Source of the DNA: a virus
Length of the DNA: 64,000 bases
Direction: 5' to 3' (one strand)
IMG/VR virus record: IMGVR_UViG_3300035181_000357
Coordinates: 1-64,000 of that record
In this document: positions 51,136-59,714 of the stretch, piece after piece
Position numbering within the stretch: the first letter of the stretch is position 1
Layout: each line of letters begins with the position of its first letter
Position numbers and translations under genes: made by a program
The notes under the pieces: generated by a model
What the model was told of the DNA's origin: nothing
The model's database searches: none
The model's input: only the letters and a program-made list of their open reading frames with translations

Positions 51136-52992
51136 TTAGAAGCGACGACCAGCCAACCTACCAGGACGACCTGGGACATCCTCTCGAGTCATGGCCTTTA
51201 TTCTCTCAGACATCCTATAATTTGATAATGAAGATACTTCAGGATCGAAGTCAAGCCCATGTAGTAAAGGATCTATATTATTACCAGAAATAATATCATC
51301 CATTTTATTAGGTTCATCTTTCATAAATTGGTTAGCTAGATATGCAACTAACGCTACGACATCACACATGTCATCGTGGGCACCCTTTTCATTGGGAGCC
51401 TGTACTCTAATCTGGTACTTACTGACTATGGTGGCTTCTACAGATTTTATTTCTTTCTCGAAAATAGGAACATCTGGGAACCTGATTGTACCTTGATCGA
51501 TGAATCCCTTAAGTGTATAATACATTTGAGAATTGATACCAGTATTTAAATGTACCAATTCAAAATTCTCAATATCATTCATCTTCAAAAGCTGGGTGAG
51601 CATAGACCCACCATGTTGGTCAGTACAACCCTTATAACAAGGCAGAACAGAATTAAGCCCGATCATCCAGTTGAGGATATCCTCTAAAGGAATCTCTGTA
51701 ACATGTTCATATGGAGCCTCACCAACCATCTTGCGGCCGATATAATCATAGTATAATTGAATCCCAACACCATCAACATATTCAAGATGCCCAATAGCTA
51801 GAGCCGTGGCATCGTGTTTCATACCAAGATCTAGTGCCCAGAAGTACAGCTTTGAAAATTTCTCTTCTTGATATCTAACAGTATTCTCTCGTCCTCTATC
51901 TATAGCTCGTTCAATAGATAGAACAGGTACGTAAGATTCAGCAGAGTCTAGAAACTGTCCACCATACTCAGCTTTCCAGGTTAGGGAAGCAGATATGGCC
52001 TTCTTTCTCAGGTATTCAGAGTTAGAACGAGGGTTCATCTCAGCAGATGAACACATGAGGGTAAAAATTCCAGAATCTGGGCCATGTTTCATAGCCTCGG
52101 CATGAAGATCGTAGGCTTTACCTTCACGCTTCCATGGGCTGGTAATGGTTAAGATCAGAGATTCTAATAATCCTGTCTCAGTACTGGTGAAGTTCATGGT
52201 AGCTGGAGCTGCTGCTTCATATACTTCATCAGAGTTTGAACCCTTCTCATTCCTGAAGTGAGCAAACTCGTCTAGTGCCAAGAAATATGAGCTGGGACCA
52301 CGTACAGCATTCGTGGTACAAGGCCAGGCACCTATCTTAATAGATGGGATAACATCACGTTTGTCTTTATCAGCTTCAGTTACGAACTCCATGCTCTTAG
52401 ATCCCGGAGTCTTTCTAAGGTATGGACTAAAGAATGGACAGGAGTTAATGTCTGATTTAAATTTATCGTATAGACGGTTAGCACCAGAATTATCTTGTGC
52501 CAGGAAAGTGAATTCTATTGGAGAACCTTCAACCAGACCGAAATGTTCATGAGGAGATCGTATAGATAGAAGTTTATATAGTTTGAAATCTGCGATAGCA
52601 GATACTAACTGGGATTTACCACCACGTCGGCCAGCAAAGATAACAGCTTCGTTGAATCCTCGTTCTGGGAGATCTTGCCAATCTTCTACGTTTATTCTAC
52701 CTTCACTATATAGATAATCTAGATATTCTCGTTCAGTAAAGGTGTAGAGAACTTCTTCTGCGAACTTATCTTTTACAATTATGGTCCCCTCTTTATAATC
52801 CAGGGGAACTCCCAAGATGCACTTGTATATAAATCTTTGAACTGGATATAGAGTTACCTTTGGTCCAGAATCCCCTTCTAAAAAATCTATACCATTTAAT
52901 ATATTAGAATTAACAGATATTTCACTATCTACGATTTGACCTAAGATTGATGATCTAGCCTGATGAGAAAATTTATTAATCTTTACTGCCAT
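51136..52992 (-). CDS. terL: Terminase large subunit
   Basis: A 618-residue packaging motor. The ATPase domain has Walker A GRRGGKSQ (121-128), Walker B FLALDEFAHF (about 238-247) and the coupling motif LILTITSPW. The nuclease domain has WALDLGMKHDATALAIGH (first acidic residue), and GAHDDMCDVVALV near residue 542 (last acidic pair), of the RNase H type. It docks to the portal encoded at 41613-43868 and cuts genome-length DNA from concatemers. No certain small subunit is present; 56600-57088 and the 53-residue NUMOD3-like protein are candidates for associated DNA-binding proteins. It starts 17 bases inside the end of the 53-residue gene. Confidence 0.95.
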   Translation of the reverse strand: MAVKINKFSHQARSSILGQIVDSEISVNSNILNGIDFLEGDSGPKVTLYPVQRFIYKCILGVPLDYKEGTIIVKDKFAEEVLYTFTEREYLDYLYSEGRINVEDWQDLPERGFNEAVIFAGRRGGKSQLVSAIADFKLYKLLSIRSPHEHFGLVEGSPIEFTFLAQDNSGANRLYDKFKSDINSCPFFSPYLRKTPGSKSMEFVTEADKDKRDVIPSIKIGAWPCTTNAVRGPSSYFLALDEFAHFRNEKGSNSDEVYEAAAPATMNFTSTETGLLESLILTITSPWKREGKAYDLHAEAMKHGPDSGIFTLMCSSAEMNPRSNSEYLRKKAISASLTWKAEYGGQFLDSAESYVPVLSIERAIDRGRENTVRYQEEKFSKLYFWALDLGMKHDATALAIGHLEYVDGVGIQLYYDYIGRKMVGEAPYEHVTEIPLEDILNWMIGLNSVLPCYKGCTDQHGGSMLTQLLKMNDIENFELVHLNTGINSQMYYTLKGFIDQGTIRFPDVPIFEKEIKSVEATIVSKYQIRVQAPNEKGAHDDMCDVVALVAYLANQFMKDEPNKMDDIISGNNIDPLLHGLDFDPEVSSLSNYRMSERIKAMTREDVPGRPGRLAGRRF

Positions 52993-53137
52993 TCTCTTCT
53001 CTCCACTTAGCCCATCGTTTTATTTGAATGACATCCGACATCTTTTTCTTAGACTCTTCTGAATGTTTCTTTCCTAGATTGGCATCTCGTAATTTCTGTC
53101 TAGTATCTACAGATGGATTTTTCTTAGATTCTGACAT
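52976..53137 (-). CDS. NUMOD3-like DNA-binding peptide, 53 aa
   Basis: A short gene overlapping the terminase start by 17 bases. TRQKLRDANLGKKHSEESKK (residues 12-31) matches the NUMOD3 motif (pattern 'S/T-x-x-x-K-x-x-x-A-x-x-G-K-x-H-S-x-E-T/S-x-x-K') found in the DNA-binding tails of GIY-YIG and HNH homing endonucleases, here without any nuclease domain. The last 15 residues are basic (IQIKRWAKWREE). It may be a remnant of a homing endonuclease or a DNA-binding protein recruited to serve the terminase. ATG 53137 has GAGGAA 15 bases upstream. Confidence 0.6.
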   Translation of the reverse strand: MSESKKNPSVDTRQKLRDANLGKKHSEESKKKMSDVIQIKRWAKWREENGSKD

Positions 53138-53204
53138 CTTTTTCTAGCTTCCTCGGACCATATTCTAGTTCTATTGAGTGTGGTGTTATTACTTTAGCTG
53201 CCAT
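53124..53204 (-). CDS. Possible small ORF, 26 aa
   Basis: A tiny frame from ATG 53204 to TAA 53124, overlapping the end of the ADP-ribosyltransferase gene by 11 bases and the start of the NUMOD3-like gene by 14 bases. This chain of overlaps is how real genes are arranged here, and otherwise the 56-base gap would be empty. The peptide is charged (contains IELEYGPRKLEKD). There is no family match. Confidence 0.25.
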   Translation of the reverse strand: MAAKVITPHSIELEYGPRKLEKDVRI

Positions 53205-53964
53205 GGGTCACATCTACTACCTTTATCTGGTCTTTTACTGAATTCCAGTATTTCATCAGACTATCAGAATTTACATCTTTTATACTATCTGGGTGATTCC
53301 ATACCCAAGGTATGATATATAGCTTAGTAGGCCATATCACTCCATCTGAAGTAATAGCTGACGGCATCGTCTCTATCAACTGAATAGTTAGAGAATCTGG
53401 AATGATTTCGTCTTCTATGGCTTTTTTAGCATACCATACTAAGTCATCATAGAACACGGACTTCTTTTCGAACAGACCCTGCAGAATCGAATGAAATTTA
53501 TAATCTTTTATATTCTGATCCAAGGTGTCAATCAACCGTCTTACTAATGCTCTGTTCTTAGCGACCTCTTTACGAAAAGTCAGAGGTGTGGTATTGTGTA
53601 CATCGCTGACTACACCCTCATCCATGTCATAATAGCATAGTATGATATCTGCTATAGAATCTTCATCCATAGTCAAGTCATTAAATGCAGAACCTGGTAT
53701 TTCAAAGATATACAGATTATCATCATCTATAACCTGAGATATCCTGGTTACAGAGTATGACAGAGCCTGCTTAATAGAATTAGCAAAGTATATTCTGCCC
53801 TTTTGAGGCTCCATTTGCCCAGCTTCAAAGGAAATATCCTTAGATTTTAATCCTTCTTTTAGGATATTATCTGCAGCCTCTTTAGTAGTCCCGTGCCACC
53901 AGGTCCTAGATTTTATATTAGGAGTTGGAGATACAGCGATTCTTCTGGTGAAGAGTCTGGACAT
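53194..53964 (-). CDS. Putative ADP-ribosyltransferase (ART fold)
   Basis: A 256-residue protein whose first 95 residues look like an ADP-ribosyltransferase or KptA-like ART domain. WWHGTTKEAADNILKEGLK (22-40) has the H of the H-Y-E triad, GRIYFANSIKQALSYS (56-71) has the Y, and YIFEIPGS (85-92) has the E at E88. Such enzymes transfer ADP-ribose from NAD. T4 carries virion-packaged (Alt) and early (ModA/B) members that modify host RNA polymerase and translation proteins. The gene lies among portal and packaging-region genes, which suggests a virion protein injected with the DNA. The remaining 160 residues are not recognised. RNA 2'-phosphotransferase activity is an alternative. Confidence 0.6.
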   Translation of the reverse strand: MSRLFTRRIAVSPTPNIKSRTWWHGTTKEAADNILKEGLKSKDISFEAGQMEPQKGRIYFANSIKQALSYSVTRISQVIDDDNLYIFEIPGSAFNDLTMDEDSIADIILCYYDMDEGVVSDVHNTTPLTFRKEVAKNRALVRRLIDTLDQNIKDYKFHSILQGLFEKKSVFYDDLVWYAKKAIEDEIIPDSLTIQLIETMPSAITSDGVIWPTKLYIIPWVWNHPDSIKDVNSDSLMKYWNSVKDQIKVVDVTHGS

Positions 53965-53969
53965 ACATT

Positions 53970-56588
53970 CTAATCTTTCTTCTTGATGATGTACTTGACC
54001 TTTAAAGTCATAGTCTCTATATCGAGTTTCTCAGCACGAACAAATACTTCATATGTGAATCCAGCATCGCCTTCATCATTCCATACAGCAGCTTGTGCCC
54101 AGGCACCATTCAATGCATCAATCATATCAGTATCATTTAGACCATCAGCGAGGGCCTTGAAGCCAAAACCAGTCTGATCAACGGGGAGTATTCCAGCATT
54201 AGCTAGCAGAAGACCAGTCTCTAGATCGTTGAGTCTGAGAGTCCATTCCATTGGAGTGTCAGTGAATAATGGCTTTTGTGTAACCTGGAATCCAGAAACT
54301 AGAGTGGCAGCAATCTGGCCGCAGATTCTCTTAAGAACATCAGCTAATTTTACTTTGTTCTCTGCTGAAGCAGTCTTCGAAGCCTTTTTAGAAGCCATCA
54401 ATAGCGAACTAGGATTGATATCATCATGTGGGGCATTAAACATGTTGGTGAATCCAGGACCACGGAGGTTGAGTTCCTTACGTAGAGGAGCACCTTGTGG
54501 TTGACTTGGTCCGAGACCCATACCTGCTGGACCCTTTGTAGCATCACCTTCATCGGTCTTCTCTAACTGCATCTGTAACATTTCAGGTGTTGGAGAATGG
54601 GTGAATTCTCTTCCAACTGGTTGAATAGCAAGCTGTTCTGCCATTTCAGGATAGAAACCTTCTAGAACCTGACCAGGAACCATCAACGTGAAAGCTTTCT
54701 TCTCCAGGAATGATTCTTTCTTATCTACAGGAGGATCAGACCATGCTTCAAATCTCCTAAAGTTGTTCTTGTCAGAAAGCCCCTTGGTGAACTTCTCTCT
54801 TGCCTTTTCTGTCGAGAACGTACGTTCTTTGTTTACGACCTGATCCTTTTTATTAAATTCAGACCATTGAACCCCCCAATTACCATCAGCAGAGGCTGTT
54901 ACAGGTTTCTTTTCTTCCTCTTCCTCATGTTGGAACCAATCATCAGCTGACATTGGTAGTTCTTCTCTCAAAATCTCTTCAGAAGAAGCTTCTTTTAACA
55001 GTCCATGCATTTGTGCATACTCGATTGCAGATCCAAGCCAATCATTAGGGTTTAGATATCCGTCTTCGACGAGTTCTCCAACTTCTTCATCAGACCAGGA
55101 AGCAATCTCGGTGTCACCCTTATACAGGGTTACTTGAGCACGATCTCTCTCAAACCAGGTATCAACTCTGTATTCATCAGAGTCAGCAGATTCTACTCTC
55201 TTCAACTCGTCCTTCTGATCTTCGCCTTCAGCGAACTGATCTTCATCAGTTCCTTCTTCTAAGACATCTACTAGCTTCTTGTGTTCTTCTATGAATTCAT
55301 CAGCTGGCATTTCAACCACGATCTTAGCACCATGATCATCAGCAAGAGTTAGAGCTCCAGGAAGACCCTTTACCTGAGCAATCTCATCAGAGGCTGAAGG
55401 CATGTTGGAGTAATAATCCTGGATGATGTGTTGTACATCGAGAGAACCATTCTTGCCACCCGACAGGATCCAATCCTCTAAGGTTAGGAGATCATTCTGC
55501 ATCTTCTCGTAACGAGGTCCTTGACTCTCGTCTCCAGACTTATCCATCTTTCTAAGTTCTACTCTCAGATACTTGGTCACCATCTTTGCATCAGCTTCTA
55601 CATCATCAGATGCTTTCTTTGGATCTGGACCATCAACCATCTCTGGTCCAACAGTTTCCTTAGATCCTGGGGCACCATAATCTGGACGATTACGAAGGCC
55701 AGTTTCAGCAGATATTTTAGTCTTAGTATCTAAGATATCTTCAATCTTACTGAATAGCTTAAGTTCTTCTGGCTCCATGATACTCTCTTCGAGTTCTTCG
55801 ATGTGAGCAGCGGATAATCTGATCTTCTTTCTCTGAACTTCAGCTTTTACCAAGGAAGAAGCGATGAGTCTGAATGTGGTCTTAATTTTAAGATCCTTAA
55901 GTGCATCTTTTCCGATCGACTTGCCTTCTCCTAGACTGACCTTAATGTCCTCAGCTTCCACCTCAGATCCTTTACCAAGTTCTGGGTAAGCGTTGCCATA
56001 ACTAGGAGTCTTAAAGACATGCTGTTGAAGTGGGATAGATTCCACACGGAATGCACCAGTCAAGGCTTTGATCTGTTCGAAAGAGTTTGATAAGGCTGGG
56101 TTATACATGGCACAGAATACCTTGTCTCTAAGGTCTAGGAACAGGGTGTCTTCGTTGAAGTGGATGACCTTAATATCTGAGATATTTGCCCAAGCTGGAT
56201 GGAAGACTACTAAATCACATACTTCACCATTGGAATTGGTGAATAACATTTCTTTAGCCATCTTTAAAGTGTCTTTTGACATATCTTCAGAGGCTAGAAA
56301 CTGTAGTCTGGCTTCAATGGCTTCTTCCTGATTTAAGGAAGAGAATACACCAGAAGCTAGGAGAGCGATTGGGAAGTTTTCTGCTTTCTTACATACAGAG
56401 GCTGGTACTACATAGATATCACCAATAACGATATCTTCTCTATATGATTTTTTGCAGATCTCTAACTTAGCTACATTTCCTTTGTTAGCTTCTTTAGCAC
56501 CCTGAGTCTTGATAGCCTCAGCTACCTGGGCGATCATCTCGTCAGGTGCAGTGAAAGAAAGATATGATCTATATGCCTTAGTTGCCAT
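53970..56588 (-). CDS. Large unrecognised virion-region protein, 872 aa
   Basis: Not recognised. A large acidic, multi-domain protein. The first 300 residues are compact and mixed alpha/beta (IVIGDIYVVPASVCKKAENFPIALLASG). The middle (about 300-690) is low-complexity and acidic with EEEEEKKPVTASADG-type linkers. The end (about 725-872) returns to a folded domain with LEVK-type strands and TMTLKVKYIIKKKD. Several A-S/E-rich linkers could be cleavage or flexible sites. It lies directly upstream of the ART gene (5-base gap). A capsid-internal or neck protein is possible, but the sequence does not show it. Confidence 0.6.
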   Translation of the reverse strand: MATKAYRSYLSFTAPDEMIAQVAEAIKTQGAKEANKGNVAKLEICKKSYREDIVIGDIYVVPASVCKKAENFPIALLASGVFSSLNQEEAIEARLQFLASEDMSKDTLKMAKEMLFTNSNGEVCDLVVFHPAWANISDIKVIHFNEDTLFLDLRDKVFCAMYNPALSNSFEQIKALTGAFRVESIPLQQHVFKTPSYGNAYPELGKGSEVEAEDIKVSLGEGKSIGKDALKDLKIKTTFRLIASSLVKAEVQRKKIRLSAAHIEELEESIMEPEELKLFSKIEDILDTKTKISAETGLRNRPDYGAPGSKETVGPEMVDGPDPKKASDDVEADAKMVTKYLRVELRKMDKSGDESQGPRYEKMQNDLLTLEDWILSGGKNGSLDVQHIIQDYYSNMPSASDEIAQVKGLPGALTLADDHGAKIVVEMPADEFIEEHKKLVDVLEEGTDEDQFAEGEDQKDELKRVESADSDEYRVDTWFERDRAQVTLYKGDTEIASWSDEEVGELVEDGYLNPNDWLGSAIEYAQMHGLLKEASSEEILREELPMSADDWFQHEEEEEKKPVTASADGNWGVQWSEFNKKDQVVNKERTFSTEKAREKFTKGLSDKNNFRRFEAWSDPPVDKKESFLEKKAFTLMVPGQVLEGFYPEMAEQLAIQPVGREFTHSPTPEMLQMQLEKTDEGDATKGPAGMGLGPSQPQGAPLRKELNLRGPGFTNMFNAPHDDINPSSLLMASKKASKTASAENKVKLADVLKRICGQIAATLVSGFQVTQKPLFTDTPMEWTLRLNDLETGLLLANAGILPVDQTGFGFKALADGLNDTDMIDALNGAWAQAAVWNDEGDAGFTYEVFVRAEKLDIETMTLKVKYIIKKKD

Positions 56589-56599
56589 CTTGTCTCCAA

Positions 56600-57088
56600 T
56601 TAATTTGTAATTTCTACTTTTTCTACTTCTCTTCTTAGTTCTGGTTCTCTTATAGCCATCATATCTCTGAATGCTCTAAGAATTTCGTTTGCCTTGTCTT
56701 CAGTATACCCAGATTGAATAATGGACTTTTTCATCATCGTTACTATTTCTCGTACAGCATACTGGAACTTTGGTCCATCGAAGTTTAGGACATCTCGTCT
56801 AGCTAACAGATCGTTATCTTGAAGGGTTTTACTAAGTTCTCTTAAGGCCTTTACCTGTGCTTCTCTTGTCTTCAGGCTGACTTGAGCCAGTGGGCTAGCT
56901 GCAATACCAGAGATCTCTCGGATGACATTAGCCATCTCAACAGCGATCATTCTATTAATGAGTGTTAATGGAACGTTGGGATCATCCACCATTTCCATTA
57001 TTTTACTATAGTTTACTGCTCTAGGATCTTTCAATCCATCGACATAAACTTGATCATTCTCATCAAAGGATATTTCAGAAGTTGCCAT
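56600..57088 (-). CDS. Hypothetical helical protein; possible terminase small-subunit-type
   Basis: A 162-residue, mostly helical protein. The segment AQVKALRELSKTLQDNDLL (about 76-94), with a following DVLNFDGPKFQYA, is a pattern I associate with small DNA-packaging or head proteins of large phages, but I cannot place it firmly. The charged C-terminal helix (EPELRREVEKVE) could be coiled coil. It starts 4 bases after the stop of the 440-residue gene with GAG as a short SD. The terminase small-subunit role is a suggestion based on size, helicity and proximity to terL. Confidence 0.5.
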   Translation of the reverse strand: MATSEISFDENDQVYVDGLKDPRAVNYSKIMEMVDDPNVPLTLINRMIAVEMANVIREISGIAASPLAQVSLKTREAQVKALRELSKTLQDNDLLARRDVLNFDGPKFQYAVREIVTMMKKSIIQSGYTEDKANEILRAFRDMMAIREPELRREVEKVEITN

Positions 57089-57091
57089 ATA

Positions 57092-58414
57092 TTACTCTAT
57101 GTCTCCAACGTTCCCATAGGAACCGAGGTCAATGTCATGACCCTTTAATTCCTTGATCTCAACATCGAAATCTTGAAGCTTAGAAGAGTCTAATCCGACT
57201 TGTGTATTTAAGGTGTTTCCATCATAAGAAGGATCGCCGTTGGCAATCTTATTTGATGATACCTTATCTAGACCAGGGAAAGTAAGAAGAGTTCCACCGG
57301 TTAGACCACAATGCATACCATTACGATATGTGCAAGAAGCACATTTCTTGGCACCGACGATGGCATTCTTAGAAGCCAGTTTACCATGTAGGTACTTACA
57401 ATCAACACGATCAAGATTGATCTTTGACCCGGTCTTCTTTAGGTCATCGATATATCTCTTAGCAGCTACTTTAACCTTTAAGGTTCCGAACTTCTCACGA
57501 GCTTCTACGAAAGCAGCCTCAAAGGATTTCCCACTATCAATATCCTGTCTGAAATTATCAGAAGAGATACTATCTTCAGTGAATGTAACCTTGTCTCCAG
57601 CACTTCTGATAGAATATTGCTCATCTTGAGCTCTTGGAGCCTGGACCTGAACCTCATCCTGAACACCATTATGAATATCAGTCATAGCCTTCTTGCTAAC
57701 CTGCTTACCCAACTGGGCTGCTATTTTATTGACAACTTCCTGCAATTCTTTCTTGCTTGCTACGATAGGAAGTTTATAAAGATTACAACGTCCACCAGCA
57801 CAATGGCTGCATGAGTCACAAGCTGATATCTTCTTAACAGAAGCGGCTTTAACTGAACCTTCTCGCTTAATCTTATTGAAGGTTTCGATACAACCCTTAG
57901 AACCAGAACTCTTCATAAAGTGGTTTGGCTCAATGAAAGAAAGACCAACCAGGCCAGCTCTGTCGTTGAGATAATCGGCTGACATAGTCTTATTGAAGAT
58001 AGCCAACTCTGCGAGTTTATTCATCTTGGATTCGATCTTTTCAGGACTAAATCCTAGGTGAAGGAGGTCATCAATTCTCTTCAATACTTCAGAATCTGTT
58101 AACATCTTCTTCTCTAGACCCTCAATACTGGATCCAGACGCAGCCTTTAAAGCAGAGGCTAAGACAGATGTATCATCGTCGATAGCTTTCTCTGCTCGAC
58201 CTTGCCAGTCCTCATGATTGGGGATATTGGTTGCAGTTCTACCAGTGTTGGTGTGGTGACTCTTTCCACCTAACTCTTGTACCAAGTTATCAGATTTATC
58301 CTGAGATATGGCTTTGAATCCATCGCCACTCTTCTTCTCTTCCTTTGTATTTTCATACGAAGGAGCTACATCGTCAAGGATTTGATCTATAATAGATGCG
58401 TAAAATTTTGTCAT
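57092..58414 (-). CDS. Cys-rich virion-region protein, 440 aa
   Basis: Not recognised. It contains two similar cysteine clusters: CDSCSHCAGGRCNLYKLP (about 200-217) and CASCTYRNGMHCGLTGG (about 371-387). Each has CxxC plus a later C before a Leu-rich stretch, suggesting two zinc or metal knuckles. The cluster pattern C-x2-C-x(2-7)-C-x(3)-C resembles an iron-sulphur or zinc site, and both ends are low-complexity. It is cotranscribed with 56600-57088 downstream. It may be a head-associated protein. Confidence 0.55.
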   Translation of the reverse strand: MTKFYASIIDQILDDVAPSYENTKEEKKSGDGFKAISQDKSDNLVQELGGKSHHTNTGRTATNIPNHEDWQGRAEKAIDDDTSVLASALKAASGSSIEGLEKKMLTDSEVLKRIDDLLHLGFSPEKIESKMNKLAELAIFNKTMSADYLNDRAGLVGLSFIEPNHFMKSSGSKGCIETFNKIKREGSVKAASVKKISACDSCSHCAGGRCNLYKLPIVASKKELQEVVNKIAAQLGKQVSKKAMTDIHNGVQDEVQVQAPRAQDEQYSIRSAGDKVTFTEDSISSDNFRQDIDSGKSFEAAFVEAREKFGTLKVKVAAKRYIDDLKKTGSKINLDRVDCKYLHGKLASKNAIVGAKKCASCTYRNGMHCGLTGGTLLTFPGLDKVSSNKIANGDPSYDGNTLNTQVGLDSSKLQDFDVEIKELKGHDIDLGSYGNVGDIE

Positions 58415-58424
58415 TTCATATCCC

Positions 58425-58751
58425 TTAATCGTAAAATTCTAAATCGTCTAAAATATGTTTTAAAGAAGATTCAGGATCTCTTGAATCAGCTGCCATGAGA
58501 GTCTCAGAGTTATCTACTTCATTTGCAGAAGTTAAACGCATGATCTTACCTTCTTTTACTTCCCAGAAATCCTTAGAACTTGGGCACTCATATACATTTC
58601 CTGCTACTCTCATCAATCCTAGTCTCTGGATTACCGTATTGGCTGAAGCCATAATAGGTAAAAGGGCATCATGAGCCTCAGATGCCATATCAGACTGTTT
58701 TGGTATAGACAGGGAATGAATACTGGCTTCCACTCTCTTTTTCATTGACAT
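58425..58751 (-). CDS. Hypothetical protein, 108 aa
   Basis: Not recognised. Helical N-terminus (MASEAHDALLPIMASANTVI) and a beta-like centre with NVYECPSSKDFWEVKEGKI. It has GGAG TTAGG before its ATG and is close (10 bases) to the 440-residue gene. No functional motif. Confidence 0.6.
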   Translation of the reverse strand: MSMKKRVEASIHSLSIPKQSDMASEAHDALLPIMASANTVIQRLGLMRVAGNVYECPSSKDFWEVKEGKIMRLTSANEVDNSETLMAADSRDPESSLKHILDDLEFYD

Positions 58752-58815
58752 CCTAACTCCTAAATCTACAGATATAAGTCATCATAATAGGTAAGAGAAG
58801 TTATTTACATGTCTG

Positions 58816-59562
58816 TTAATGGTTAGCTCTGGATACCATAATGTGATCGAAAGCTGGATCTTCTACGTCAATGTAGAAGGAACCTAGTAAATCAGGATCT
58901 TCTTTAAACAAGAAACTCATCTTTTCTAGTTTCCGTTTACTGTATCCCTGACCATTAGCACTCGCTTTGTCAATGAGGCCATATATCATTGCACCTAACG
59001 ACAGACTTAGTTCGTCATCCTTATCTAATAGAGCCTTTGAAACCTGCGATAGAACTCTTCGTACATCAGGTCTGTGTACATTGCTCTTCTTGGCTACAAT
59101 GTTAAAACTTCTATACTTTCTATAGTCTTCTATCAGAGTAGAAGTTTTTACACCTTTAAGCACATTCTCTAGTCCATTTGTAGACAGAACAGTACTAATT
59201 AGACCAGAATCAGGATTGGCCCCATATATAATTATGGCCCCAAGCTTCTTGATGGCCATACGAATCTTAAAGCTGCATATTGTTTGAGTGGATCTGTGTA
59301 TCTTTGCCAGGCACCATTGAGGCTTATTGATCATGTAATAACTTAGGAGTAATTCCTGGTCTTCAATCGAGATATTTCTTAAAATCTTTAGAAAATCTGG
59401 AAAATTCTCCTTTATATACATTGAGATATGTTCTTCAATCAAATCATTTTGAGTCTCTAACGAGACTGTTTGATCTTGAAACTTCTCATCACCACTCTCT
59501 TCGTATGCATCTACTGATCGTTTAGAGATTATTGCGTCGAAGTACGGGCTGATTTCGGGCAT
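58816..59562 (-). CDS. Possible HTH DNA-binding protein, 248 aa
   Basis: The segment around residues 65-110 (ISIEDQELLLSYYMINKPQWCLAKIHRSTQTICSFKIRMAIKKLG) reads like a helix-turn-helix of the sigma-region-4 class: a helix, a turn and a recognition helix before a KLG-type ending; only SIEDQELLLSYYMINKPQ and HRSTQTICSFKIRMAIKKLG are quoted as the two halves. A second HTH-like pair may lie near residues 140-175 (FNIVAKKSNVHRPDVRRVL). It could be a regulator of late genes. It follows a terminator by about 100 bases, so it may start a new unit. No family is firm. Confidence 0.5.
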   Translation of the reverse strand: MPEISPYFDAIISKRSVDAYEESGDEKFQDQTVSLETQNDLIEEHISMYIKENFPDFLKILRNISIEDQELLLSYYMINKPQWCLAKIHRSTQTICSFKIRMAIKKLGAIIIYGANPDSGLISTVLSTNGLENVLKGVKTSTLIEDYRKYRSFNIVAKKSNVHRPDVRRVLSQVSKALLDKDDELSLSLGAMIYGLIDKASANGQGYSKRKLEKMSFLFKEDPDLLGSFYIDVEDPAFDHIMVSRANH

Positions 59563-59663
59563 ATAGTTAGTTCCTAACCTGGATAACTACTTTATTCATT
59601 CTAAAACTCCATGTACGCCAACGTTTACACGTTATCATTCACTTTAATTATTACCGATAAATA
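59563..59663 (-). promoter_or_regulatory. Leader of the HTH-like gene with AACGT-N4-ACGTT dyad
   Basis: The roughly 100 bases between the terminator and the start at 59562 hold no gene. They contain an AACGT-N4-ACGTT inverted repeat at 59620-59633 and an A/T-rich TTTTAGAATGAATAAAG stretch that could include a -10 element. I cannot place a convincing promoter. The dyad could be the operator of the HTH-like protein itself. Confidence 0.25.
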
Positions 59664-59697
59664 ATAAAAAGTCTCACATTTTAGTGAGACTTTTTAT
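59664..59697 (-). terminator. Intrinsic terminator after the 875-aa gene
   Basis: A perfect stem (AAAAAGTCTCAC / GTGAGACTTTTT, extended by two A/T pairs) with a 6-base loop, and T-runs on both sides, so it can act in both directions. It follows the stop at 59715 by 18 bases and separates this unit from the HTH-like gene. Confidence 0.9.
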
Positions 59698-59714
59698 ATC
59701 CTACTTTTAAAGTT

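Noticed and set aside
57240-57629. Plus-strand open frame of 129 codons
   Set aside because: Antisense to the 440-residue gene; no SD or family pattern. Treated as a shadow, as are other plus-strand frames (for example 7893-8294 and 16236-16625).
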